DNA of 64,000 nt from Orbilia blumenaviensis (Eukaryota; Ascomycota; Orbiliomycetes; Orbiliales; Orbiliaceae), in assembly GCA_036872755.1 (NCBI GenBank), contig JAVHNS010000011.1:1426001-1490000 (forward strand), read 5' to 3'. Shown in pieces: positions 11,234 through 22,466 of this stretch. Under the pieces are notes generated by a model, which was not told the origin of the DNA, ran no database searches, and saw only the letters and a program-made list of their open reading frames with translations. Each line of letters begins with the position of its first letter. Within the stretch, counting starts at the first letter, position 1. The position numbers and the translations under genes were made by a program.

Positions 11234-13644
11234 TCTTGCATTCCAGATGAAATCTGGATCGGTCTCTATATCGATACAGTTAGCAGCTATACATCATAAT
11301 ATGACAGGCGTTGTATCATACTGGAGTACCTGAGAGGTAGAAATACTAGTACGTCTTACTCGCCTACTTGTTAAACGTTGAAACAGGCTAGCGACTTATC
11401 CGGAGGGATCAGCACAGGGTCTATGGCCGGTTCTGGTATGGGAAGCTTAGATAGGTTACAGAAGCTTCCATTATATCATAGAAAAACATCTGACCTTAGC
11501 TTAGTCCCTGATATCCATGTGTATGGAGCCCTGCGGAAGCATTCGATGCTTGGCTTGGTCGAAATCCAACAAACTTCACCCGTAGCTGCACATCATGTCT
11601 CCGCCTAAGCACTCCTATCATCTGGAAACATCTCGAAATACCTATAAAACTACTACTAAACTCTTTCGCCCCTGTGCCCGCTAGCTCCTTACAATGATTT
11701 CCCGACCGATTTCGCAAAGTCAACTCAGATCCGGGTTTTCGGTGTGTGCTCCAATACTTATCGACCAAGCGCCAAGTTTCAACGCTGAACACACAGACCA
11801 ACCACAGAAACAGAACGTAGAATTGTTTCGAGATGAAACAGTCCCAGCAAAAAAAAAAGGTTATACTCTACAATCCATCCAGCTAGGGAATAAGCCGCTC
11901 AGCCATAAATTATAACGAGCATTTCCTCGGACCACCCTTGAAAACGTCATAGCACCCACATAGTCTCAGTTCAAACGCCATTTACCACACTTGTGACACA
12001 GATATACAGACGACCATGATGACCCCCAAATACTATAAATTTGGATGGCACAAGAAGTTTTTAACGTGGGGGTCGCCTCTAGCAAACTGGATCCAAGCCC
12101 ACTTCCGCCTCTCAGCGACTACTACACCCATGTATATACACCCAGTTCACACATAGAAACCAATATTGAGTTAAAGTTGGATGATATAGCCACATAGCTG
12201 CAATAGCATAAGCTGTAGTCGTATGTGTATATATCCAAAGACTTGTATAAATGTTACACGAACATGTGCCCCCACAGACTAACTAAACCTCCAGTGGTAC
12301 GCTTCTAAGCATTAAATCCATTGATCAGATGCTAAGGGCGCCATGAAGCATATATTATTTGTTGAGTACACTTGCAAAGATTCGGGCCGGCTGAAGCGCC
12401 GAATTAGCGGCTCGCGGGCTCCGCTATATCGACACTTTAGGTTTCGTGATTTGTTAGGAGGTGCTTGTAAAGTCGAGGTAGACAACTCAGTGCTAATCAA
12501 GTTATAGCCCGTAGCAGCCGAAGGCAGGACAGATAAAATTTGAAGAAAAGATAATATCCATAACCATAGCGAACGTGTCCCTCATCGATCAAGAATGAAT
12601 TGACCTGTTAGCAAACCGTTAGGGATCACATGGACATGTACACCCCCCAACCCGCCGTAATGTAGCAACCCAAAATAGTACCAAAAATTAAGAATCCATG
12701 ATCAATAAACTCTGTGCAATCAACTATCCCAGTAGGTATAGGGTGTAGAGAACTGGTACTTTCCATTTGCTGAAACAAACTTGAAGGAGAAGACTGCGTT
12801 GAAATTGTTGGATTTTAGACAGGCCATAAAAGCAGTGTGAAGATTCACTAAATTCTCTATACTATTCCTCCTGAAGACCGAACGTCCTTTATCTTACAAA
12901 TTATATAGAAACTATTTGCATTTGAAATATAATAGGTATAATTTCTGGAATTTGAGATGGTTTGAGATTTATATGATTCGAAAAAACTGTATGTCCTAAA
13001 GTGCGAGTCCTTCGATAACATATTAGGGACTTGGTGATTCAACTGTTGGACCACCAATCGCCCAGTAATCCAACTATCCTATTACGTATATACATAAGCA
13101 GATACTGGTATAAAACCACATATACACAGTAGGAACATAGTTATGCATAATGTGTAATTAGTCAAAGGCCTCTTATTGTGTAGTTAGGCTCTTGTATACA
13201 TGTATCCCCATCCTCATCATGACCAACTCGACTCTCACTACTATCCCTCCTTTCGAGGACTTAACTAGAGCTCTCACTCCTCGCCAGTCTAAGAATCCAA
13301 CCCGGAAATGCCGCCCTAGGTATAGATTCTTTACTACGTCCCTCTACCCAATACGGCTCCTTTGTCCCAGGCACCTCCCACCTCTGATCTGAATACTCAT
13401 TCAATATGTCTGAAATTTTCATCGAGATGCCCTTGTTCGGTGACCTCGCCCTTGGTGTATCCCTGCCCCAACGCTCTTCTTGCGGTATGAACGGCGTATT
13501 TAGTAGATCAAGTCTGGATTCTGATTCGACTGGGCCTTCATCATTTGTATATAAAACTTTTTCGCATACGCATCCTGATTTATAACAGTTTAAGTAAATA
13601 TATATTAGTTACACTATAATATTCCACCTAAATACTATGTGTAT
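11234..13644. other. intergenic, AT-rich, no gene recognised
   Basis: 2.4 kb without a supported gene. Short ORFs (11378-11608 plus, 11496-11801 minus) have no recognised domain. From about 12 kb the composition becomes AT-rich with many TATA/TATATG words and stops in all frames. No terminal repeats or transposase remnants were seen. Confidence 0.55.
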
Positions 13645-14163
13645 CTATAGTCGATTTAAATTTAAACGCCACGGAGGGAAAAGGGGGGGATACCAACCAA
13701 GAAAATACATACAACTAAACGCCTTCCGCTGACTCTGACATCCCGTCTCCTCCGGAGAGAACATTGGCGGCCTTAATATCGGATTACCCATTAAATCTGA
13801 TTCGAAGTCATTCCGAAAGCATTCACATTGTTGGCATTCGTAGGTAAAATGCATAATAAAGTTCCGCACAGTATTGGGATCTGAGTTCGAAAGCGTATTG
13901 TGAAAAATATAAGAGTCCCCTGGGTCGACTGGAATTTCCGGGGGGTAGGTTCGTTCGCGCCGGCGGCGGAGTACACTCTGGAAGGAGAGACAGCTGATGG
14001 ATGTGGCTTCGTGGTACCAGCCATTGTATGGGGCACGCTTCGGGGGGGTTGGGTTTGCTGTGATAGTCCCTGATGGTTCGGATTCCTTGAGCGCGGGCAC
14101 GGCAAGACAGAGGCTTAAATGGAGGGTGGACAATCTGGCGAAGAAAATTATGAAGTGCCGCAT
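13645..14163 (-). CDS. small secreted cysteine-containing protein, unknown function
   Basis: Predicted secreted protein of 172 aa, single exon, ATG at 14163. N-terminal signal peptide is about residues 1-23 (hydrophobic FIIFFARLSTLHLSLCLAV, cleavage near VPA). The mature part has Cys at 58, 110, 113, 115, 142 and 151. A CxC pair (QQCECF) follows a hydrophobic strand (RNFIMHFTYE), and a Cys comes near the end in FSCMYFLGW. This arrangement resembles one module of the two-module protein at 29463-30374 (strand, then CxC about 36-42 residues before SYxCxF), so I infer a distant single-module relative. Not recognised as a known family. It sits alone in AT-rich DNA, a setting common for fungal effector-like genes. 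The last 20 residues (PPLFPPWRLNLNRL) are less typical; a missed intron near the 3' end is possible. Confidence 0.6.
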   Translation of the reverse strand: MRHFIIFFARLSTLHLSLCLAVPALKESEPSGTITANPTPPKRAPYNGWYHEATSISCLSFQSVLRRRRERTYPPEIPVDPGDSYIFHNTLSNSDPNTVRNFIMHFTYECQQCECFRNDFESDLMGNPILRPPMFSPEETGCQSQRKAFSCMYFLGWYPPLFPPWRLNLNRL

Positions 14164-15120
14164 GGTAATTTAATCTATATATATATATTGTGTATGGGCC
14201 ACTTCGTAAAGGCCGGTTTGGGAGACCAAATATTATAGCTTGCAGATATGGGCACGAAATACTCTGACTTGAGATTGAAAGTGCCGACTGTGCATTTACG
14301 AACGGTTACTATATATACCTACCACCACAAGCTTTAGTCTTCCTTCTTATTAATTTGACCCTCGTTATACGCCTATTTCAACAGTTCTCGTCCCAGAAAG
14401 ATAACCCAGAGAACCCGACTCTACGCGGTTCACGAAACATACCACATCATACCAGTATTAATGCGTATTTGTGCAGTCATTGGTTCACCAAGTCCAAAAT
14501 AACCTCAAATCATGCGCATTTATATTCTAGCCTAAGCATGTTATACTTATCTTAAACCAAATGTTAGACTAGTAAACAAATCTATATCTTTTATATCTAC
14601 ATATGTTCGTGATTAAGTGGTCCCAACAATGCGGCGAAGATCGGCCAACTTGTGCACTATTGTATACATGCGTAGATATACGTAGCGAGTCGTCTGGTGG
14701 TATAGTTAAGTTAGTCATGAACCACATACAGGGTGTCAATGTTGTAAATGTTCAGTTCTTTTGGGGTTGGTTTAGGAGGGGCTTTCCCGCCTGGTCTACG
14801 TTGATTTAAAGAGAGGCAGCCTTCGAGGCTATATCATTTCGCGCAAATTTCGGCGTTGGAGGTATGAAACCCTGCTGTTGGATATGATAGTATGGAACCT
14901 AGAGTTATAGTCTATGGTGCAAGGTAGATATCTATCAGGCTCTGCGTATAGGGTCTTAAGGATAAACTATCCCGCTTATCTCTCGTATATATATTAAAAT
15001 CAGATTATATTCTTAAAGTTCAGGTCGGTATTGATAGAAGCCTTAATATATTCTATCTGTTAAGCCGGGCGAGAAGAGCTCGATATTTCAAACGGGAACA
15101 CAGCCTTTCCTAATCTTGTT

Positions 15121-15121
<1 letters not shown>

Positions 15122-15180
<59 letters not shown>
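15122..15180. repeat. poly(C)/poly(G) homopolymer, 59 nt
   Basis: Fifty-nine consecutive C residues on the plus strand, flanked by TTGTTT on the left and TTCAATTGATTTCAATT on the right. The only long G/C homopolymer in the window, sitting in AT-rich DNA. The true length may differ because homopolymers are hard to sequence. Confidence 0.95.
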
Positions 15181-15710
15181 TTCAATTGATTTCAATTCCT
15201 CTTGTATCTTTCGCCAACAGTGATATAATCCTAATAACGGGTCGGACTGCGCAACAGGTACGAGCAACATAGATCTTTAGGGCCGGGGGCCTATCTGTTG
15301 GCCCGGGTTTTCCCTTTACCATAGCCGGCTTAGCCTGGTTTTACAGCTTGATAGGTTTTATTGTGTCCTAATCTTTGGCTCAAACCTTCTACCGCACCTA
15401 GGATTGATAAATAGGTACATCCCATTGTTATCCAGTGACACTCCTTGATGACAAGGCTTGAAACCGGTCGATCCACCGAATTATTGAAAGCATGGAATTG
15501 GTCGTAACCTTTGTGTTGGATGTGACGTATTTATAATTATTGATATTGATGTTTCCAGCAATCGCGCCGTATGCGCCATGATGGTTGTGGCTGTGATGCA
15601 TGTGCCTTCGTGCCTGCTAGCGATGCTTAATAATATTATCATCGGGGATTAATCTGTATTATAACAGTTCTGCGGAGCTAGAAAATAAAGCAACTGACTA
15701 ACTGACTAAT

Positions 15711-15748
15711 GGATGGATGGATGGATGGATAGATGGATGGATAGATGG
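15711..15748. repeat. tetranucleotide microsatellite (GGAT)n
   Basis: About nine units of GGAT/AGAT in a row, upstream of the FYVE-RING gene. Confidence 0.9.
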
Positions 15749-16189
15749 CACGATAAGGCCATGGCCACGAGGCTGCTAGTTAACATCGGAGCAGGCAAGA
15801 GAGCTAAAGAAGGTTAGTTAGAACTTAAGTAATCAAAATGTTTGCCCGCGTGAGCAATCGATAGGAACTCCTGCAGGACAAAGCAGAGCAGCAGAGCAGA
15901 ATAATGCAGTACGGACTGGTTTGGTTTGGCTTGCGTTTGATAAGATCGGATTCGGCTCGAATCAATCCTGACCCATATCCACACCGCACCCTCTTTTTAA
16001 TTGTCCCACTGCACGCCCAATCCCATCTGGCATCCTCGCTCAGTATCAAACTGCGAGCCAATTAATTCTCACCTTCATCTCACAGCAGCGGTATCTCGGC
16101 CTCGAGTTTAGATATCGATCACTCGGACAATAAATACCGTCATTCGGGATCGTATTTTAAGTCTAGAATGCCGTCAGTTTCCGCCTGAG

Positions 16190-18956
16190 ATGGCTACGAC
16201 CGAACCTGTCCACCATCAGAACCAGGGCCAGAACCAAGGCCAGAGCCAGAGCCAGTATCAGCAGCCACGGCAGGAGGAGGAGGAGGAGGAGGAGGCCCTC
16301 CTCGACTCCGTACTGGCGGGGCCCTCATCGGCCTTCCCCCCCTCTGCTCCCCTTAAGCCATCATCGGCATCAACCACCATCACCACTTCGGCTTCGGCTT
16401 CAAATTTAACTTCCTTGGCCTTGACAAAGCCGGGAGTGTCTATCTCTGCCCCCTCGAGCAGCGAACCTGCAAATGGTCCGACCCCGCCGTCGTCTCCGTC
16501 GCAGCACGGTGCTCCCACCACTACCCAGGCTGCTGCAATATCGCTGTTGAGTGGCCCTGTAGACAACCAGCCCGATCCGACTGCCATGGCAGCCACTTCC
16601 TCGAATTCCACCACTCCGCCAATCCATCAACAGCCCACTCCGCCAAGCACTCTGCCTGAGGATGCTGCCTTCCCCAAGGCTGCTGCCGACGCCGTCATGG
16701 AGGACCCATCACCGATATCTCCAAACCCTTCCAGGGAACCGTACGTTGTCGAACATAGCCACCAGCCGTCCGATGGGGCATCTGTCTCTCCTGTCTCCCC
16801 CCAATCCTCAGACTCTTCATCGATACTAGACGACGATATTCCGACACTGGACCCGAACGAGGCAGCCTTCCTGCTCGAGACCGACCAGATGGATAGTTCT
16901 AATCAGGAGAACCAGCAGGTCGTCGAGTCCGTCCCTACACCGGTTCACCTCCAGCAGCGTCCTTCGCAAATACCTCGCTTTCCTTCGAATTCCAGCAATC
17001 ACTCCGTCCACTCGGACCTCCCTAATCTACAAATCCCTCAGCACTCACCGCCGGTCCCTTTCCAACCTCATCAAACTGGACCACATTACTCCTTTCCATA
17101 TGCAACCACACTCCCTGCCGACCCTCGGCGAACGTCCTCAAGGAACCAACGGGCACAGCAGGCTCCCTTATCACCAGAAGTCCCACCCTGGCAGCCGGAT
17201 TCAGAGGTCACCAGTTGCCCGATCTGTAGAACAGGATTCTCATTCTTCTATAGGAAGCATCATTGCCGGTAATAATATATTTTTCTCCTAATCTTTTTGT
17301 GGATCGTCTTGATGAAGAATTCGTCACTAACTTGTTTTTAGTAAATGCGGCCGTGTAGTCTGCGCACCTTGCTCGCCTCATCGAATCGCGATCCCTAAAT
17401 CATACGTTGTTTACCCTCCGAACTCCATAGATGCAGAACTCGCTCAGTCTTACATCGATGCCAACGGCAATCGAAGATACGAAGATGGCGACGAGGGTGT
17501 CGAGGTCAGGATATGTAATAACTGTCTGGCCGGCGAGCACCCGTCTTCTGGGAGAATTGGTCAAGGTAGAAGGCAATCAATTCAGTCGCCTTCCGGTGGT
17601 GCAGGGAGGTTTTGGCAGGATACAGGCCCTTCGGCTGGTGGAAATGGGAATAACTATGTTATGCCGCAGGGTCTAGGGTATCAGGGAGGCCATGGCACCC
17701 CTCGACGAAGAACTGTATCCAGTGCCAGTCCGTTTATACAGGTAAGTTTCCGCCAACGTTGGCATACGGGCACGAGAATTACTCTGACAATGCTTTAGAG
17801 CCATGCAGCTCTTCCAACGGTCACAGGGGGCTTCCCTGGCGCTCTTTATCACCACCAGGGAATACAACAACCTCATTCACTTGGCTCGAGAAGTCACCAT
17901 AACGGCTTCTTCCCAGGGCAGAACCATCCACCCTATCATTCACATCCAGTCCATCAACCACCGCCCCTCCAGCATCCCACTCCTTCATACCCTCACACCG
18001 GGCATCAAGCATTCACATTCACACCAGCCCAATTCTATCCGTCACCCCAGCCGTCGACTCACCACCATCACCATCACCATCACCACCAGAGATCTATATC
18101 TTCATCTCATGCCTATAGCCAATATTCTCCGGTCAATCAACCAATACGAGGATTGTTGGATACCTCACAGCAGCCTACGCCGGCTTTCAGTATGCCGGAA
18201 CATAGACAGAATCTGCCTATCGCCACCCAGTTTATGTCCAGCAGCTCGAGGGAACAGCAGACTCACTCTGCACCACCCCAACCGCAGCCGAGGTTGAAAG
18301 AAACAGTATGTGAACAGTGTTATAAGTCCGGATTTCCCAGTTGCTAACTAATATATAATAGGATTACTGCCCAATATGCATGGCTGTGCTCCCGCCGCCC
18401 AACCCCGTAACAAATGACGAAAGCGCCCGAGAAGCCCACATCCAGCAGTGCATTGAAAATGCAGTTGGCGGCCACGATAATTCCCGTCGAAGGTCACCCT
18501 CAGGCACACCTTCTAACCCGGCCAGCCTTGCCAACACAACTATGTCCTCGCAGCCTCCTCAAAACCTTTCCACATCTCCATTTCAAGACCCAGCTCAAAT
18601 ACAGCCCACCAGGCACGAACGAAGCAGGAGAAATACGGCCTCGAACCGTGCTGGTGGAAGTGGGAGAATGGTCGTTTATACCGCTACGGAGAAGGATACC
18701 TTTGCTATGGGTAATGACGCCGAAGCAGACGGACAGAAAGCTGAGTGTGTCATTTGCTTCGAGGAATTCGAAGCCGGTGATGTTATTGCACGGCTGGAGT
18801 GCTTTTGCCGTTATCACAAGGTGCGTAATACATACCTTTTCAAAGCTATTATGCTCTGCTGTTATTTATAAACTAACTCCGCGACAGAAATGTATTACGG
18901 ACTGGTTTAACCGTCGAACGGACGGACAGTGCCCAGTACATGCTATGAACGAATAG
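16190..18956 (+). CDS. PIB1: FYVE and RING finger E3 ubiquitin ligase (Pib1-like)
   Basis: Predicted PI3P-binding ubiquitin ligase of endosome/vacuole membranes. Exons 16190-17268, 17342-17741, 17799-18305, 18362-18820 and 18888-18956 join in frame to 837 aa. Order: disordered N-terminus (Gln-rich start, run of Glu, long Ser/Pro segment, 1-330); FYVE zinc finger about 337-435 with WxxD (WQPD), RKHHCR and RVVCAPC plus the closing CNNC pair, so all three PI3P-binding motifs are present; a Gln/His/Pro-rich linker with eight consecutive His; then a C-terminal RING (about 785-835) starting CVICFEEF and ending CPVH, where the last zinc ligand is His rather than Cys. A DYCPICM Cys pair lies between them at the start of exon 4. 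FYVE followed by a C-terminal RING matches yeast Pib1, although this protein is much longer. Function is inferred from that architecture. Confidence 0.85.
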
Positions 18957-20253
18957 TACTAGTGTATAGTTATTAGATCCCCACGAGGGAGCATACATGG
19001 AACAGTGGGGCACTCTATCGATACCCAACCTCTATCCACTGGTCCTTGGTTTTTGAAATCCCGTGTCTTTCCCTCTTTTTGCACAACAAAGGAAACTACT
19101 AAACAATCTTTCCTTTTTTCCCTTATTCTTTGGAATTTGTCATAGTTTTATTAGCGGGGTCCGTTTTTATTCTTTCCTCATCACACACACAAACACATGC
19201 ATGCACAAGCACACCTGGTGTCCCTTTTTTTTATTTTTTTTTGTCTTTTTGGCTTTTGGTCTCTTTCGAGTAGGGGTATTTATGTATGCTGTTATAGCGA
19301 GTCCATGGAAATCGGAAACCTTCATTTAGTACCTACATCTGATATCCCTTTGTTTACTGGAGTATTCTGTCATACCTCTCACCAATGGTGTTCACTCTCA
19401 AGGTGTTTTTATTTCTCTTTGTTTTTTTATATCTTTCGCTTTTTTAACCGCTGTTCATCTTTTAGGGCTTCATTTTACCGTTACTACTACCTACTAGATA
19501 TCGATACTTAGCTAGATAGCGACTTTATCTTTTGCATGTATTTGGCTTTTTAATTCATGGGGATTTGAATAAAGTGGATCCAGACGATAAGTTCTTAAGA
19601 AAGAAAGAAAAAAACCAGACGTATCAATAACAGAAGAAAGGCAGAACTACTTCTATAAAAGTACTTACATAGATACGGGTATTTCTTTACAGATGTGCAA
19701 GCCATAATACTACCAGCCAATGACACGAAACAGCATCACTACCTATAGATCTTTTAGGTCGGCGGTCCTTTGAGGCTTGCTATTTGTATGATAACCCAAA
19801 GGAAAATGACGAATCAATTCCTTTGTGATAGTGCAATATCCTTTATGTACCAACCCGCTGAGTACACCGAAGCATAACCAACAGACTGGGCTGTAAAAAG
19901 ATACATACTTTTCAATCTTGCCTTTTTTTTCTCATTTCTACTAGATATAGTATTTTGATGTTTTTCTCATGCCGAATATTGATGGTCACTCACCGTTCAC
20001 GCAGTTTGATACGTATACTAAGTGGGTAGTGGATTAGGATGAGATTCAGAACATTAAAAAGGCTTACGAAGCATATCACTCCTATTGGACGATGAAAAAG
20101 CTCGACCCACCATCATAAGGGGGTTCGAGTTTGCCCTGAAGGCCGCTAAAAGAAACTCGGGGACTTGCAATTTCTATACTCTAGACCGGATCTTGAAGTA
20201 CACCTCTTAGACTGGTGAAATCTACACATGCGGGCGGTACGCTGATAATAAAG
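18957..20253. other. intergenic between convergent genes
   Basis: 1.3 kb between the 3' ends of the FYVE-RING gene and the PLP enzyme. T-rich 3' UTR-like sequence follows the stop at 18956. No gene, tRNA or repeat recognised. Confidence 0.6.
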
Positions 20254-21630
20254 CTAGTACTTGCCATGAAGTACAACCTGCTCGCCCTTCGCCAGCTTCT
20301 CGAACGCCTGCGCAAGGTCATTCTTTAGATCTTCCCAGTTTTCGACGCCAATGCTCAACCGGAGTAAAGTTGTTGGGCAGTGTTCATCACTCATGGCCCG
20401 CCATTCGATTAGTGACTCCACACCGCCTAGAGATGTCGCATGTGCGAATAATTCAAGATGTGACGGGAGCGTCTTTGCCAAAAGCTCGGTTTTCATCTAT
20501 AAGAGAAAAAAAGTAACGATTAAAGTCAGCGCCATCCCAAAGATCCCTTCGACCTGGTTAAGCCAAAAAAATAATAAGAAGAGAACATACCTCAAGCCCG
20601 AAAACCGGCCCAAACCCTCCCTTCATCTGCTTAGCAACCCACTCCTCCTTTTGCAAACTCGCATGTTTAACATTCCCCACCACACTGGCAACCACACTCC
20701 CTTCCTTCGCCAGCTCCTCATTCAACCATCCAGCCAGCTTGGTCGCATTCTCGCTCTGCCGTTGAACCCTCAGCCCAAGAGTTCTAGCGCTCCTCGTCCC
20801 CAACCAAGCCTCAAGATTTCCCATAACACCACCAAGATAAAGCCTCTCCTCCCACAGCTTCCACCTAGTCTTAATATCCCGAGTGACCAGCACCCCACCA
20901 AGCATATCCGAATGCCCACCAATATACTTCGACGCGGAATGCATCACCAAATCCGCACCGAACTCAAAGGGGTCCTGTAGCGGTGGTGGAGCGAACGTGG
21001 AGTCCACAATCAATATAGCACCACGGCTATGTGCCCGGTCGGCATAGTACTTGATATCAAATGCAGTTCCAAGCGGGTTTAGAGGCGTCTCGAGGTGGAC
21101 AACATCGCCGGGTTGGAGGTCTTCGACAGGACAGTCTAGTGGGATCTGTTTCATCCCTGTAAGACGGCTGTGGATGTCTGCGACGCCATGGCAGCCGTGG
21201 TAGAACAGACTGCCGGAGAGTTGGCGAGGGTTCAGGTGGACCAATGCTGCGTGGAATGCGGCAAGGCCGGAGGCATAGACTAAAGCGTAGCCATTGAGGT
21301 GGGACGAAAGCACAGCTTCAAGCCGTGCCGTAGAGGGCGATGATAGACGGGAGTAAACGTGGGAATCCGCATCTTCGAGCTGTGCGACGATTGTTAGCAC
21401 TGATAACCCTTAACTTGGTGAAAAGCGACACCAGAACTTACGGGCAGGTCCTTCGCAGCAATGAGTTTTGAAGGATCTCTTGGATAGCGGAAAGTAGTAG
21501 AAACGTGAATTGGAGGAGCGACGTCGTTCACATCGTTCAGGAACTCGTCGGCGTGGACGAGGTTTGTATCCGCGTTGAACTTGGAGGGGTTTCCGGTGAC
21601 GGCGGGCGGTTGAAGGATGAACCTGCTCAT
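20254..21630 (-). CDS. Cys/Met metabolism PLP-dependent enzyme (cystathionine gamma-synthase/lyase family)
   Basis: Pyridoxal-phosphate enzyme of the trans-sulfuration family; which C-S bond reaction it performs is not clear. Exons 21630-21442, 21379-20591 and 20496-20254 give 406 aa in frame. Motifs: PPIHVSTTFRYP near the N-terminus, YSRLSSPSTARLEAVLSS, YASGLAAFHAAL (cofactor phosphate region), HLETPLNPLG, ILIVDSTFAPPPLQDPFEFGADLVMHSASKYIGGH split across the strand before the PLP Lys (SASKYIGGHSD), then SLGGVESLIEWR and LLRLSIGVEN in the last exon. The start was set at the ATG at 21630 because the ORF further upstream opens only with a non-ATG codon. It resembles a fungal-specific subgroup of predicted trans-sulfuration enzymes rather than the standard Cys3/Str2 enzymes, which I would not assign here. 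It is cytosolic by default; no targeting signal seen. Confidence 0.88.
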
Positions 21631-22466
21631 TTTGTATGGGAGGAATGTATGACAACGCACAAAATACCACAAAGGCGATAGAAGGAATAGAAAGATGAAA
21701 GAATGATTGTGAGATTTTAAATTGATTGAGATGGTAGAATGGATTGTATTGTTGTACTGTCTAATTAAAGATACATGCGCTCGTTTATATACGTTTCCAA
21801 TGAAAGTCGTTCTCGATCGAAAGCCCGCACTTATCTCGAAAGTTTACGTTCCGTCCGTACGAATTGCGGTACCGGTATCAATCCAAATCGATCAAATGTT
21901 CAAACAAGCGGCAATTAGGTAATCAAGCTTTCGTTTGCCCTGATCCTTCATTATAAAAATTCTACATACTAAGGACTTAGTAACCTTCAAGCTTTCGTCG
22001 CTTGGAGCTCTTGTTGGAGCTAGGTAGCTGGAGCCTAGTCGGCGGGGCCTTTTTCTCTCTTTCTTTCTCGTTCTAGTGCTCAAAACAGGAATCTTCGCGA
22101 AGAAATCGGTGCCCAGTCTCGTGTGCCCGGTTAATATTGCCCGGTAGGCTATGCCCGATTGTCTGGCCTAGTAGTTCCGCGGATAGGAAATGACACCATC
22201 TGCAGGGCAGCGTGCATATCTAGACCGTATCTGCTAAGTATATGCATATACGGTTATGGCGGAATTAATAGCTGATATTACAGTGGGGTACAAAGCGGTT
22301 GATTGCCTTGAGATTATGTTCCTCCAGCTTTGAAGCTTCAACTCTATACGTGCCTATATCCAAAGCTATATACAAGAAAATATAGGTATATCTACAAGAG
22401 GTATATTTACAAAATGAATTTATGTACATATCATACAGGAACACACAGTTCTGCTTCTTCAGTGCC
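21631..22466. other. intergenic: promoter of the PLP enzyme and 3' UTR of the CYT-4-like gene
   Basis: No gene seen. CT-rich and CGAT-containing sequence lies nearest 21630. AT-rich sequence with TATA-type words precedes the stop of the RNase gene at 22467. Confidence 0.55.

Larger units (their letters stand above)
14164..16189. other. intergenic, AT-rich then promoter of the FYVE-RING gene
   Basis: About 2 kb with no supported gene. The first kilobase is strongly AT-rich. It contains the poly(C) tract at 15122-15180 and a GGAT microsatellite at 15711-15748. The last 300 bp are the likely promoter/5' UTR of the FYVE-RING gene. Confidence 0.6.

Noticed and set aside
11496..11801. 101-codon minus-strand ORF with a protein-like look
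   Set aside because: No family match from memory, no splice partners found; may be a decayed fragment but cannot be supported.
15088..15270. ORF encoding a poly-Gly protein
   Set aside because: It is only the translation of the poly(G) strand of the 59-nt homopolymer.
12000..15300. AT-rich stretch considered as a RIP-mutated transposon
   Set aside because: No terminal repeats, target-site duplication or transposase/reverse transcriptase remnants could be seen by eye; an AT-rich spacer is all that is supported.
20110..20150. GGGTTCGAGTTTGCCC resembling a tRNA T-arm
   Set aside because: No A-box TGG..AGTGG upstream at the right distance and no acceptor-stem pairing.
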